In this document: one piece after another, positions 35,407 to 44,821 of the stretch
Layout of the letters: each line of letters begins with the position of its first letter
Position numbering within the stretch: position 1 is the stretch's first letter
Notes under the pieces: model-generated
Database searches by the model: none
Told to the model about the DNA's origin: nothing
What the model saw: the letters and a program-made list of their open reading frames with translations, nothing else
Origin: Snodgrassella sp945267035
Lineage (GTDB): Bacteria > Pseudomonadota > Gammaproteobacteria > Burkholderiales > Neisseriaceae
NCBI RefSeq assembly: GCF_026535915.1
Contig: NZ_JAFNPF010000001.1
Coordinates: 1,922,001 to 1,986,000 of the forward strand
DNA length: 64,000 nt
Direction: 5' to 3'
Position numbers and translations under genes: made by a program

Positions 35407-35432
35407 AACTAATCCTTTACTTAAAAATTAAA

Positions 35433-35452
35433 CCCGCGCAAATGCACGGGCT
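35433..35452 (-). terminator. Terminator-like hairpin between sheath and tube genes
   Basis: On the minus strand CCCGTGC/GCGCGGG (one G-U pair) is followed by TTTAATTTTT. Confidence 0.68.
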
Positions 35453-35471
35453 AGATCATAGAGAGAAAACA

Positions 35472-36944
35472 TTACTGCACATTAATAGAGGCCAGATTCA
35501 CCGAGTGAATACTGCCACCATCCGTGTACCAAAGCTTGATCGGTAACGAACCTCGCTGACCGCGAACTTGTGCAGCAGCCTGTTGAATCAACAAACAATA
35601 ACCCGTAGTTTCAATTTGACGTGCTGCATCAAAACCCGCTTCATAATTAATTTGAGATTTTTGCCCTTCAGACAGATTGATACCACTTTGGATTCCACCA
35701 AAATTGATCATTTCCTGAATCGGGTCTTCAGCAGCAGCGCGATGAATAGCAATACCATCAGCATTATAAGGAATAGCTTTATAACTGATGAGCATATTCA
35801 TAAACGCTAATTGCAATTGAGCATTAAAATAAACCTGATTAAGATAAGTATCGACCCAGGCAAAATCACCGCTGACCTTAGTATTGCGGAAAAATATAAA
35901 TCTTTCATTAGCGGTAGCCCATGCGCCATAATAAGCATAACCATTACTCTCAAGCGCATCCGCATCCTTTAACGCCGTTACCGCAGCAGCTATACCACTT
36001 TGGCGTTTGAATTCCATAGTAGAACGACCATTCATTTCACGGAAATTAATTGAAGCAGCATAACCACACGCCAATCCAGCCTGTTCCAAAGTGCCATAAA
36101 TAGCCGTTGTTCCCGAAATGGCATTTTCTTTTAACCAAGCGGCAAAACAATTATTATTATTGGCAATCAGAGCTGTTGGCTCCTGACCGTGATAGACAAA
36201 CCAATAACGGTCATTTTGTTTACTGTTCCATTTTGCTAAAGATTTCTGCTTATCAAGACCAAAAGTTGTGCCAACCGTGGTAATTACCGCAAAATTCAGC
36301 GTATACGCCGCTACCCGTTCCATTACCGTATCTGGGCTATCAGCCTGCGTCGCATTATCAACAACAGCACCACAATCTTTAGTCAGCTTTAAAGAATCTG
36401 CCACAACACCAGCGGCAAAAGAAATAGCTGAATTTGCGCCGGATTTAGCCGAACTAATAATAAACGCTTGTAACTGGGTATCAAAAGAAACTGCTACCGA
36501 CAAAGCAGCAGACAATTTCACTGCAGCCTCACTAAAACTGGTTACATCACTTAAATTAACTGATCCGGAAACAGCCGTGCCATCTATCGTCAAAACTAAA
36601 TCACCACTGATTTCTTTCAGCTCCTCCAGATCAAGATTCTTCACGCTGGCACCAATCAACTTGGCACTGGCATCAGCCATATTGTAACGGGCGATAAAAA
36701 GTGATGCTGGCTTAATCGTTGAGCCGACATAGCCATCAAAATAACACTGGGCGAATTTATATTGGTCACTATCGAACCCAAAAACCTGACCAACATCTTC
36801 TGCACTTGGATATTGCTTAACCGGATACACACTTTTATCGGTTAATACTACAGTATTCAAATCGAGCGCATCACCGCCGGCACTGATCACGGCTGGATTA
36901 ACACGAACGACATTATTTACTGGTATAGATGGTAACATATTCAT
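35472..36944 (-). CDS. DUF3383 tail sheath protein
   Basis: The 490-residue protein of the DUF3383 family begins MNMLPSIPVNNVVRVNPAVIS, and GFDSDQYKFAQCYFDGYVGS is characteristic. The family forms the contractile sheath. Its presence shows that the particle is contractile (R-type), not flexible. Confidence 0.87.
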   Translation of the reverse strand: MNMLPSIPVNNVVRVNPAVISAGGDALDLNTVVLTDKSVYPVKQYPSAEDVGQVFGFDSDQYKFAQCYFDGYVGSTIKPASLFIARYNMADASAKLIGASVKNLDLEELKEISGDLVLTIDGTAVSGSVNLSDVTSFSEAAVKLSAALSVAVSFDTQLQAFIISSAKSGANSAISFAAGVVADSLKLTKDCGAVVDNATQADSPDTVMERVAAYTLNFAVITTVGTTFGLDKQKSLAKWNSKQNDRYWFVYHGQEPTALIANNNNCFAAWLKENAISGTTAIYGTLEQAGLACGYAASINFREMNGRSTMEFKRQSGIAAAVTALKDADALESNGYAYYGAWATANERFIFFRNTKVSGDFAWVDTYLNQVYFNAQLQLAFMNMLISYKAIPYNADGIAIHRAAAEDPIQEMINFGGIQSGINLSEGQKSQINYEAGFDAARQIETTGYCLLIQQAAAQVRGQRGSLPIKLWYTDGGSIHSVNLASINVQ

Positions 36945-36946
36945 TC

Positions 36947-37432
36947 CTATAGGTTTATTAAAGTAATTTCTGGTTTTTCCAGATAAACTTGATCTAATTC
37001 AAATTCAGGGTTGTACTGCAACGTTAAGACCACCTGCCATCCCTGCTGCAGCTTCTTATCAGGAGCGCAATCTCTTTGCGGCGTACATTCACAATACAAT
37101 GGTTGACAGCAATGCAAACGATCCACTGTATAGTGGTTTTGCCATAAATTGCAGAGTTTACGTGCTCTCTCAGCCCCCATCTCACCGTAAAACTCTACTT
37201 GCATATTTACCTGAACCGATTGCTGTACAATGACCTTATCATTTGCTGGCTGATAATAACTATTAGCCATATCCAAAGCTTGCTCCGATAAAATGGACAT
37301 CACAATTGCATCATCAGGGAAAGCTTTATACTGCTGCTGGCTTTGAATAATCGTTTCTGGTGGACATGAAAAAAGCCCGAGCATATATGCCCGGACTTCC
37401 GCATAAATATCCGCATGTGTTATCGATGCCAT
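36947..37432 (-). CDS. Neck/tail-terminator protein (LIC12616-like)
   Basis: Starting at the ATG at 37432 (MASITHADIYAEVRAYML) gives 161 residues. It matches the LIC12616/gp12-like neck proteins that precede DUF3383 sheaths. In a phage it would cap the tail toward the head. Here it is the first recognisable structural gene. An upstream start at 37459 is possible. Confidence 0.7.
   Translation of the reverse strand: MASITHADIYAEVRAYMLGLFSCPPETIIQSQQQYKAFPDDAIVMSILSEQALDMANSYYQPANDKVIVQQSVQVNMQVEFYGEMGAERARKLCNLWQNHYTVDRLHCCQPLYCECTPQRDCAPDKKLQQGWQVVLTLQYNPEFELDQVYLEKPEITLINL
37375..37396 (-). terminator. Intragenic terminator-like hairpin in the neck gene
   Basis: On the minus strand AGTCCGGGCA/TGCTCGGGCT form a 10-bp stem (two G-U pairs) with a TATA loop, followed by TTTTT. 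It lies inside the coding sequence near codons 13-20. Confidence 0.75.
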
Positions 37433-37569
37433 AATCTCCCCTTCCACCTGACTGCCCAAGCTTTGCTTCGTGGTATTAAATGCATTTCACTGCCATAATT
37501 CGTCTTGCAAACAGAATCTACAAAACCTTCCGCACTACTGCATTGAAAAACAGTTTTTCCAGCTGTCAT
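37420..37569 (-). CDS. Short unassigned frame before the neck gene
   Basis: A frame of 49 codons from an ATG at 37569 (MTAGKTVFQCSSAEGF) overlaps the neck gene by 13 bases. It extends in frame to 37668. No family is recognised. It could be a scrap of a lost head or neck gene, or chance. Confidence 0.25.
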   Translation of the reverse strand: MTAGKTVFQCSSAEGFVDSVCKTNYGSEMHLIPRSKAWAVRWKGRLWHR

Positions 37570-37740
37570 ACAGTGAAACAGTCCTTGTCGGACTGGGCTA
37601 AATTTAAGAAATAGGGTTGTTAAAATCAAAAATTGGGTTCTCCTTTTTAATACTGATTTCTTGAACAAAGTGATTTACAGAGCCAATAGCAAGAGTAATC
37701 CAGCCATTGACTTCTTACTCACCTCAACTTAAAGGCTTAT

Positions 37741-38034
37741 CTATTTAACATTTGCAAGAGACTTATTACTGATTTTTTTTGCCCTTCTATTCTTGGACTT
37801 AACCTCAATATGTTTACAATCTGCATGAGCAAATATCTGCCCATTCTTGACTATATCCAGATCCTTATTGCTATTTAACCAGGCCAACCAAAAATACTCT
37901 GCTACATTGGCAGTCATAGCAAACTCATCATTACCGCTATGATCCATCCCATTAATATTCACTACTTCCTGCCCCACTTGCAAAAGTATCCCATTTGGCA
38001 ACTTACACCCAATCGTAACCATCTTATATGCCAT
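37741..38034 (-). CDS. Small phage protein at the start of the tail operon
   Basis: The ATG at 38034 (MAYKMVTIGCKLPNGILLQVG) gives 97 residues. Frames starting further upstream run through a terminator hairpin, so they are not preferred. The opening resembles small proteins found beside neck genes in contractile-tail prophages. The C terminus is lysine-rich. Function unknown. Confidence 0.55.
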   Translation of the reverse strand: MAYKMVTIGCKLPNGILLQVGQEVVNINGMDHSGNDEFAMTANVAEYFWLAWLNSNKDLDIVKNGQIFAHADCKHIEVKSKNRRAKKISNKSLANVK

Positions 38035-38052
38035 ATTAAAAACCTTAAAATA

Positions 38053-38072
38053 AAACCGCCTCATCAGGCGGT
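38053..38072 (-). terminator. Terminator-like hairpin ahead of the first tail gene
   Basis: On the minus strand ACCGCCTGATGAGGCGGT is followed by TTTATTTT. It lies 20 bases before the start codon at 38034. Confidence 0.72.
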
Positions 38073-38075
38073 CAG

Positions 38076-38682
38076 ATATGCAAAATCTATTGGAAATCTC
38101 TATATTTACCAAAATAAATATAATCATCAAAACTTAAAATCATCATTTATTACCAAAATAATTACCCAAAAATCATTTTAACCAAATATGATAAATTAAT
38201 AGAAAGCCTTATACATTCATTCAAACTTCAAATCCAGCTTAAATAAATAACCTCACCAGTTCAGCAAGTCCGTTTTTGATTAAACTGATTTCGCAGAAAA
38301 ATATTTAATATCTCATTAATTTTACCAGGCAAAAAGAGTTAACATTTGACCATACCCTTCTTAACTGGTTACATTAAATATTTTGACACATGAAAAAAAC
38401 CATTGAGCTGCTCAACATGCCTACTACCAATAAAACCAACATAAAATCCAAACAACATCTCAATGCACTCACATCATCATTGCCTTTAGACTCGCCCTAA
38501 AATGCCAGTCTAAACTAAGTACCTCATTACAATAGAGCCGTGAACCAAACAAATCAACTATTAATAATCAACATTCAGTGAAAACCATCGAATCCTCTGC
38601 AATACAGACTCTCATTTTTCTTGCCGGGTTTGTATTTCTGCACAGCAGAAATCAACCTCATCTAATGAGCGATTAAAAAAAA
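38076..38682. other. Non-coding leader of the tail operon
   Basis: About 600 bases lie between the leader terminator and the first tail gene. I see no gene and no tRNA. In related prophages this position holds terminase, portal and capsid genes, so it may be the scar of their loss. Confidence 0.45.
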
Positions 38683-38713
38683 ACCCGCCAGAAAACCGTC
38701 GGGTAACTTTTTT
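38683..38713 (-). terminator. Leader terminator, copy A
   Basis: On the minus strand ACCCG...CGGGT with inner pairs is followed by nine T, and T-runs occur on both sides. It is about 170 bases downstream of the TTGACA of promoter copy A, the same relation as in copy B. Confidence 0.75.
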
Positions 38714-38767
38714 TTCAATAGAGACATGAATAAACTAATTTGATGCAGCATACCTGCTTTGTCATAC

Positions 38768-38890
38768 TTTGCCCTTCTTATAGGTACAGCAAAGCTGCCA
38801 ACTTAAAGAAAGGCAAATAACTGGTGCTTTTAAAGGGAAGCATACCTACACTGTATAATTAGTTTAATATACAAACTAGACCTGTCAAGC
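38768..38890 (-). promoter_or_regulatory. Late promoter-leader block, copy A
   Basis: This 123-base block is repeated at 60694-60816. A 40-base core (38808-38848 region) looks identical in both copies, as do an 18-base TTTGTATATTAAACTAA-type stretch and the end with TTGACA on the minus strand (38888-38883). The only -10-like words (TATATT, TATTAA) sit 11-13 bases from TTGACA, too close for a normal promoter, which suggests help from an activator. The tail genes lie downstream. Confidence 0.7.
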
Positions 38891-39054
38891 ACTAAATTTA
38901 AAAATTCGCCAAATTTTTTTCCAGCCAAAATCCTTGCTCGACATATTGCTAATATTTTCCACAATGATTCAAAGTTGGACAAAAAATCAAAAAAATTAAA
39001 TGAAATCATTCTTGCTTTTATCAACCAGCGATTCCTTAATATAAGCTTCTTCAT
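38891..39054 (-). pseudogene. Possible remnant of a late-regulator gene before promoter copy A
   Basis: The minus-strand frame entering the promoter block ends KKFGEFLNLV where the intact gene before copy B ends DFEKYFKNIA, and both contain SN-W/F near 30 residues earlier. The likeness is weak. It fits a decayed relative of the 145-aa regulator gene, but chance is possible. Confidence 0.25.
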
Positions 39055-39267
39055 TAAAGATAAAATGCCTACCCCATAAAACAGCTACCATTTCCACATC
39101 TGTCTAAAAATCCCTTTTGGCAAATAGCTTGATTTGAATTTCTGAACAATAAGAGAAATAAAAAAAATGCATAACAAATAGAGCAACAATAAATCAACTT
39201 TTTGACCAACTAAGAGACTAAAAGATCATTACCTTAATATATTAATCGACAAATAAAAGTGAAAACC

Positions 39268-39789
39268 TTAGAATTTAAAGTTTAAATTCAACAATTCATT
39301 ACATACCATTTTAAAAAAGCTTAAATCTTTTAGTTCCTCAAATTTGTTAGACAGAGACAAGAAAAGATTTTGGATTAATAAATTATTGGAAGACATTAGC
39401 CATAGATTATCACCATCAATGCTAGCCGCCCAAAAATCACAACGCTTTTTAAAATAGTACAAAAGATTACTTTTCTCTAATACAATATCTTCGGTACTCA
39501 GGTAGATATTAAGATTTTTGTCAAAAAAATGACCTTCAAAAAAATATATTTTCGTCCAGTCAAATCCTAATTCACCATGACTATTTATATCATTAAAATA
39601 TATATTGTCCATAAAAGCTAATTGTGAATGATCAGATAAAAATACTAATTTAGCTTTACTTGTATCAATACCATTTCCTCTGCCATAAACGTTTCTTATC
39701 AAGAATAAGCCTTTGAACATTCCAATTTCTCTGAGTACATTATGTATAGCCCCAATATTCTTGAAGTACAGCTTAAAAATCTTTGCCAT
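39268..39789 (-). CDS. Unknown AT-rich protein, possible immunity protein
   Basis: The 173 residues, starting MAKIFKLYFKNIGAIHNV, are Phe/Leu/Asn-rich with no signal peptide and no recognised family. It lies at the distal end of the Rhs island in the same orientation as the immunity-like array. Its role is guessed from place only. Confidence 0.5.
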   Translation of the reverse strand: MAKIFKLYFKNIGAIHNVLREIGMFKGLFLIRNVYGRGNGIDTSKAKLVFLSDHSQLAFMDNIYFNDINSHGELGFDWTKIYFFEGHFFDKNLNIYLSTEDIVLEKSNLLYYFKKRCDFWAASIDGDNLWLMSSNNLLIQNLFLSLSNKFEELKDLSFFKMVCNELLNLNFKF

Positions 39790-40506
39790 GATTAATTTTC
39801 ACCCTAATTTCTTTACAATATAGTGATTAACTAATTCTAAATTTCATAATTTTATCAATCCAGACAATATATAAATCCGTATACACCCATATTTTCATTT
39901 TTACTAATTTGGTTGGAAAACTCAAATATACGGTTTACTCAATATTTATTATAAATTCTTAAATTACTTTTTATATCCCATTTGATTTAAAAAGATAGTT
40001 TTTAGATTGTTTTGTACAGTAAAAACTGGTAATCCTATTCCAATAAAATGGTGTTGTAGAGCCTTTGTGAAATTTAGACTTTTCATAAATTTTTAAACTT
40101 TATAATCATTCCTGCGTCCAATAAACATAATGCTCCTATTTTTTATAAACTTATGTTTTTATATAAAATTATTTTCTTTTTTCGTAAGAACATACCTGCA
40201 CAAGAAGGATAAACATGTGGTTTTTTATTAAAAAATATGATTTTTTTACTAGCCAAATTATCTTCAATGATTTATTCCCTTTCTGGCTGTAGACATTTTT
40301 ATATTTAATTATCATCTACATAATTTGTCACCTCAACATTAGGTTATTTAAAACCATTTTTGTCAGCTAAATAATTATTTTTGATGCTGCTATAGCTTAC
40401 CGTTATACGATCTTTGCTCTGGCTCTAACAGTTTCTTATTACATTATAGAATGTTACTGAAATTAGCAATCCCAAAAGGATTTAACACCCAGAGAATTTA
40501 AATGAT
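39790..40506. other. AT-rich spacer in the immunity-like array
   Basis: About 700 bases without a gene I can support. The last 130 bases resemble the downstream flanks of the two other family-A genes (44040-44160, 46150-46280), so the duplicated unit extends into it. Confidence 0.5.
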
Positions 40507-41148
40507 TCAAAAATTAAAATGTGCATCTTTGTAGAGAAGCTCATATTTTCTTTTTAACATTCTTCAGGTTTCTTTATCATATACTTTATAGTAACTCCAG
40601 TAAGGAAAAGGTGCATACACTTCAAAATTGATTGGATAAAGAAATGCTGAAAATTGTATTGGTTTTTCGAATTTTTGCCATATCGGTAAATTGATCTTTT
40701 TTAAAAATACTCTACAACGTCTTCTTAATTCTTTCCACTCTTTACCATTTAAAAAATCTTCTATTGTGGTATGAATTTCAATATTTTCTTCAAAATCACT
40801 ACCAAAGCAATGGTCTTCTATTAAATCGTCATATAAGTCCTCCAGATCTTCATCTGAAGAATAGTTAATCTTTGGATTTTCGCCAGAAAACAAATCAAAC
40901 ATTCCATAACTATTTGCTCTAATCGAAATATACAACTGATAAATAGGATTAATTATCTCGAAATTGTATTTTTCGTCGGCATATAACCAATGATATTTTA
41001 AATGGTCTTCTTTTGTAACAGCTGCAAACCTATTAATATAAAAATATTTGAGCTGATTTCTCGGATTCATGCACATAAATGAAAGATTATAATATGGTTC
41101 CATATCCCAAAAATCAGGTTGCTTTCTACTCGCCACATTATTTTTCAT
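40507..41148 (-). pseudogene. Family-A immunity-like gene, copy 1 with early stop
   Basis: The reading stops at 40564 after ...YYKVYDKET. The other two copies continue with TGG at this codon, where this copy has TGA. Beyond the stop the frame stays open and alike to 40507 (KDAHFNF). The loss is 19 residues of about 213. The protein begins MKNNVASRKQPDFWDMEPYY. Family unknown, cytosolic and acidic in the middle. The centre (FDLFSGENPKIN) is the most divergent part. Confidence 0.7.
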
Positions 41149-41631
41149 GGATTTATTCCGTACTTTTTGTCAACGTTTTAATTATATTTACCCTGTATAT
41201 AGTATGCCACCTTATCATTTTTTTGTGAACTTAGTTTTTAATCATTAATTCTTGCCTGATAAATGGTTTATACGACAAAGTGCTGGGATTCATTATAGTT
41301 TTATATGTCTTAAATATATAAACTATAAAAAAATAATCAATTTTTACTGGGTATAAAAAAGACATTTCATATATAAGGGAGATATCCTAAATTAAATCGT
41401 AATGAGTTTTTCTAAACTAGCAATTCATTCATAATACAATTTTTATATTTTATTACATTATCATAATATAAATTAAATTTTTTAAAATTATTATACTTAA
41501 TAGCTGTTGTTTTTATGATTTGAGTAATTTAGTCTTAAATTCCTCTTAACCTGATTTCAGCAAAATGATTTCGACCATTGAATCTAAGCGCTAACTTCAT
41601 TTTCTGTAATATCTCTATTTATTTGCTGATA
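41149..41631. repeat. Conserved spacer between family-B and family-A genes, copy 1
   Basis: About 480 AT-rich bases are almost repeated at 44822-45289 and 46925-47409, including the words ATATAAGGGAGATATCC and CAATTTTTACTGGG. The unusual conservation of a non-coding stretch shows recent duplication of whole units. I see no gene in it. Confidence 0.8.
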
Positions 41632-42264
41632 CTAACAGAAATCGTCCATTGGAAACATATTCATTTTCATTTTTTTCCAACTATATTTACGATTTTTGTT
41701 ATACATAAATTTATTAAATAGTTTTTGATCTTTTGATATAAGCAAGGTATTGCTATCACAATCCCAATCAGGCAACGTGTTGAAGAAACTAAAATGAAAA
41801 AGTTGTACGATTGTTTGCCAATAATATAAAGTTACTAAACTAAACTCATACTTGCTCATCGCTTCGATATAATCATGCAGCCAACCATCTTCAGGTTCAT
41901 TTGAAAATATTAAAATATATTTATTATTAGAATATAGCAACTGAGCAATAATCCACAAAAAATTTTCGTCAATATTTCCCATTAAAGCAAAATTACCATA
42001 CTTCCCATATTTATAAATTCCTAGGATATCAAATTTTGGTTCTTTTAAAGAATACATCATACAGATTTCATCATGTGTTTCGTTTAAATATTCATAAAGA
42101 AATTTTACCCATTCCATTAAACAATTTTTATCATCATCGCCACTTATGCTGATTAACATATAAAGATTCCCATGTTCATCATACAATTGTTTTAATATAT
42201 TGAATGTTTTTATTAAACCACCACAATATAGTACTAAGCCCTTATCCTCAAATATATTACTCAT
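41632..42264 (-). CDS. Family-B immunity-like protein, copy 1
   Basis: The 210 residues run from ATG 42264 (MSNIFEDKGLVLYCGG). A TTG four codons earlier is less likely. Conserved parts are the N-terminal strand, HDYIEAM and the C-terminal LPDWDCDSNTLLISKDQKLF. Copy 3 at 47410 is very close in sequence. Remnants of the terminator that separates toxin and copy 3 lie upstream at about 42325-42350, so it too once followed a toxin gene. No catalytic motif. Inferred immunity protein. Confidence 0.6.
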   Translation of the reverse strand: MSNIFEDKGLVLYCGGLIKTFNILKQLYDEHGNLYMLISISGDDDKNCLMEWVKFLYEYLNETHDEICMMYSLKEPKFDILGIYKYGKYGNFALMGNIDENFLWIIAQLLYSNNKYILIFSNEPEDGWLHDYIEAMSKYEFSLVTLYYWQTIVQLFHFSFFNTLPDWDCDSNTLLISKDQKLFNKFMYNKNRKYSWKKMKMNMFPMDDFC

Positions 42265-42418
42265 GTAGTAACCCAATTTAAAAATTACTTAACAATTTAA
42301 AATTACAGCATTTTTAGAATACATACCCTAAATTTTTAAGGTACGTTTTACTGCGCATATCTATTATAGTATTAGGTATAATTTATTTTTTATAAAAAGA
42401 TTCTTAATACAATATCTA

Positions 42419-42934
42419 TTAGAATTTCTTTTTATATAACTTATATAAAGATTGTTCTTCTGCAATTATTTCATTCAATTCTTCCCATGCAGCTATATAT
42501 TCTATTGGCTTATTTTCAAGCGATTTGAATTTTTTTTCTGCAGCATCAAATCGAGTAAAAAATTCTTCTTGTATTTTAATCGGGATGCCATATTTTTTTT
42601 CTCTACGCCACATTATATATTCTCTTGAGCTATTGATATTATTTTCTAACTCAAAATAATGGCTTCCAAACTTTGTCAGAAAATAATTTTTAATTGAATT
42701 ATAATCTTTTGTTGTTAATTCAAAAGGTTCCCATTCAACAGGTTCATTTCCTAATATAACATCATAAGAAAATTTTGGGTTTAAAGTAAATTTTTTAGCT
42801 ACCTCATAAGGTGGGAATATATGCAATCCATTAAAAAAGCTATAGCAAATATCTGAAGCCCATACTAATATGGGTACGTTTTCCCAATTTTCAGTGTAAT
42901 CATTATAACATTTTACATAACTTAAACTCATCAT
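42419..42934 (-). CDS. Unknown protein in the immunity-like array
   Basis: The 171 residues start MMSLSYVKCYNDYTENWENVP. They are rich in Tyr, Trp, Glu and Phe, with a helical, Glu/Lys-rich C-terminal third (FDAAEKKFKSLENK). No signal peptide and no recognised family. It occurs once. The same strand and company as the other small genes suggest an immunity role. Confidence 0.5.
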   Translation of the reverse strand: MMSLSYVKCYNDYTENWENVPILVWASDICYSFFNGLHIFPPYEVAKKFTLNPKFSYDVILGNEPVEWEPFELTTKDYNSIKNYFLTKFGSHYFELENNINSSREYIMWRREKKYGIPIKIQEEFFTRFDAAEKKFKSLENKPIEYIAAWEELNEIIAEEQSLYKLYKKKF

Positions 42935-43048
42935 AAAGTCTCCTATATTTTAAGACTTAGTCATTGGATGGTGGAATCATGCTAATACCAATATAGGAAT
43001 CTTGTTTATATCCTTTTTTAACCATTCAAAACCATCATTTTTTGCAGG

Positions 43049-43669
43049 TTAATCTGGCGCAAACATATCCATTGTTACACTCTTCCAACGGTTAAGATTG
43101 GGTTCAATAGCCATCAATGTGTTAAACAATTTTTCATTTTTTGATATCAATAAAATATCTGCAAATATGTCCCAATCTGGCAATAAGGCAAATGAAGAAA
43201 ATTTGAAATTATTTAATAGTGTTTGCCAATGTTTTAATGTTACGGAAGTTAGATTATTACTTTGATATAAATCCTGTAGATATTTTTCTAGCCAAGTATT
43301 ATCTGGTAGATCAGAAAAAAGAAAGGTATGCCATGGAAGTGCAGAACAAAATGCCAATGCCACTGCCAATAACATACTGTCATTGATGGAGCTGATTAAG
43401 GTATATTCGCCATTCTGGCCATAATTAAATTTCTGTACTATTTCATAATCTGGCCAATCTGGAGAAATCAAATCTTTAAATTCTGGAAACCACGAAATAA
43501 TATAATTATAGCCTGAATAAGCACTAGACAACTCATATTCTTTCGCTGTTCCAAGCAAAATACAAAATTTTTTACTTTCTTGGTATAAAGCTTTCATTAC
43601 AGAATATGCAGCATATGCTCGCCTTTTGTGCCAAATTAATCCTGTACTTTCAATTAATACCTTATCCAT
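43049..43669 (-). CDS. Divergent family-B immunity-like protein
   Basis: The 206 residues share with family B the C-terminal layout HWQTLLNNFKFSSFALLPDWD, then LLISKNEKLFN and a final MDMFAPD. The rest has drifted far. It is an older member of the same family, next to the unrelated 171-aa gene. Function inferred as for family B. Confidence 0.6.
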   Translation of the reverse strand: MDKVLIESTGLIWHKRRAYAAYSVMKALYQESKKFCILLGTAKEYELSSAYSGYNYIISWFPEFKDLISPDWPDYEIVQKFNYGQNGEYTLISSINDSMLLAVALAFCSALPWHTFLFSDLPDNTWLEKYLQDLYQSNNLTSVTLKHWQTLLNNFKFSSFALLPDWDIFADILLISKNEKLFNTLMAIEPNLNRWKSVTMDMFAPD

Positions 43670-44164
43670 TTTTGCTTCCTTGTAACAGTCAGTTTTAAGG
43701 TAAAATTACATCTGATAATGGTTTTCTCCGGATATCTCGACTGAAAAGCTTATTTTCTTATTTACAGTGATAATGATCCTCTTAAAATCAGATAATCGAT
43801 GCTTATCGATGGCATTATACTTTGTTTATTTCTGATTTTCATGCATATAGTTATATGCATGGTTCAATATCCAAAAATTTTATATGTTTTCAACTAGCTA
43901 CGTCATTTTCATTGATTTGCTTCTTTCCATTTGTAAACAAATTGATTATATTCAATTTTAATTCATTATATAAACGCATCAGGCTTTATGTCTTCTGTTT
44001 TTATTACAACTATGTAAATGGTTTATTCAATATAGTTCATTAAGATATGATAGCCTGCCTATATACCATCTTTGCTCTAGACCTAACAAGATCTCATCAC
44101 ATTATAGACTGCTACTGAAATGAGCAATCCTCAAAAAATTTTACACGCTGGTAATTTAAATGAC
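43670..44164. other. AT-rich spacer
   Basis: Nearly 500 bases with no supported gene. A plus-strand frame at 43822-44043 is low-complexity Phe/Tyr and has no ribosome binding site. The part nearest 44164 belongs to the duplicated unit. Confidence 0.5.
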
Positions 44165-44806
44165 TTAAAAATTAAGATGTGCATCTTTGTAGAGAAGCTC
44201 ATATTTTCTTTTTAATGATTCCCAGGTTTCTTTATCATATACTTCATAGTAACTCCAGTAAGGAAAAGGTGCATACACTTCAAAATTGATTGGATAAAGA
44301 AATAATGAAAACTGGATTGGTTTTTCGAATTTTTGCCATATTGGTAAATTGATCTTTTTTAAAAAAACTCTACTCCGTCTTCTTAATTCTTTCCACTCTT
44401 TACCATTTAAAAAATCTTCTATAGTGGTATGTATTTCAATTTTTTCTTCAAATTCTTCAAAGAAGTCTCCGTCTCCCAATAAATCGTAATATAAGTCCTC
44501 TGGATCTTCAAAGGTTGAAAAGTCAATTTCGTCGGGTACGTCAGGAAAAAAATCAAACATCCTAACGCTTCTTTCGCTAATCGAAATAAACAATTGATAA
44601 ATAGGATTAATTATCTCGAAATTGTATGTTTCGTCGGCATATAACCAATGATATTTTAAATGTTCTTCTTTTGTAACGGCTGCAAACCGATTAATATAAA
44701 AATATTTAAGCTGATTTCGGGGATTCATGCACATAAATGAAAGATTATAATATGGTTCCATATCAAAAAAATCAGGTTGTTTTCTACTCGCCACATTATT
44801 ATTCAT
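44165..44806 (-). CDS. Family-A immunity-like protein, copy 2
   Basis: The 213 residues start at ATG 44806 (MNNNVASRKQPDFFDMEPYY). It is nearly the same as copy 3 at 46283 and complete, ending LLYKDAHLNF. Acidic centre (FEDPEDLYYDLLGDGDFFEEFEE) and basic RRRSRVFLKK near residue 150. A highly acidic patch is common in proteins that cap nucleases, but the target is unknown. Confidence 0.6.
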   Translation of the reverse strand: MNNNVASRKQPDFFDMEPYYNLSFMCMNPRNQLKYFYINRFAAVTKEEHLKYHWLYADETYNFEIINPIYQLFISISERSVRMFDFFPDVPDEIDFSTFEDPEDLYYDLLGDGDFFEEFEEKIEIHTTIEDFLNGKEWKELRRRSRVFLKKINLPIWQKFEKPIQFSLFLYPINFEVYAPFPYWSYYEVYDKETWESLKRKYELLYKDAHLNF

Positions 44807-44821
44807 GGATTTATTCCGCAC

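Noticed and set aside
21090..38034. Tail locus considered as a type VI or extracellular contractile injection system (PVC/Afp)
   Set aside because: Sheath DUF3383, tube DUF3277, Gp138-type spike and holin-endolysin-spanin genes are phage-type; no AAA ATPase, TssJLM or PVC-type genes.
38076..38682. Looked for tRNA or attachment site as integration scar
   Set aside because: No cloverleaf, no CCA-ended arm and no integrase gene are visible; the long leader is better left unassigned.
43822..44043. Plus-strand 73-aa frame in the immunity-like array
   Set aside because: Low-complexity Phe/Tyr/Ile, isolated on the opposite strand to all island genes, no ribosome binding site.
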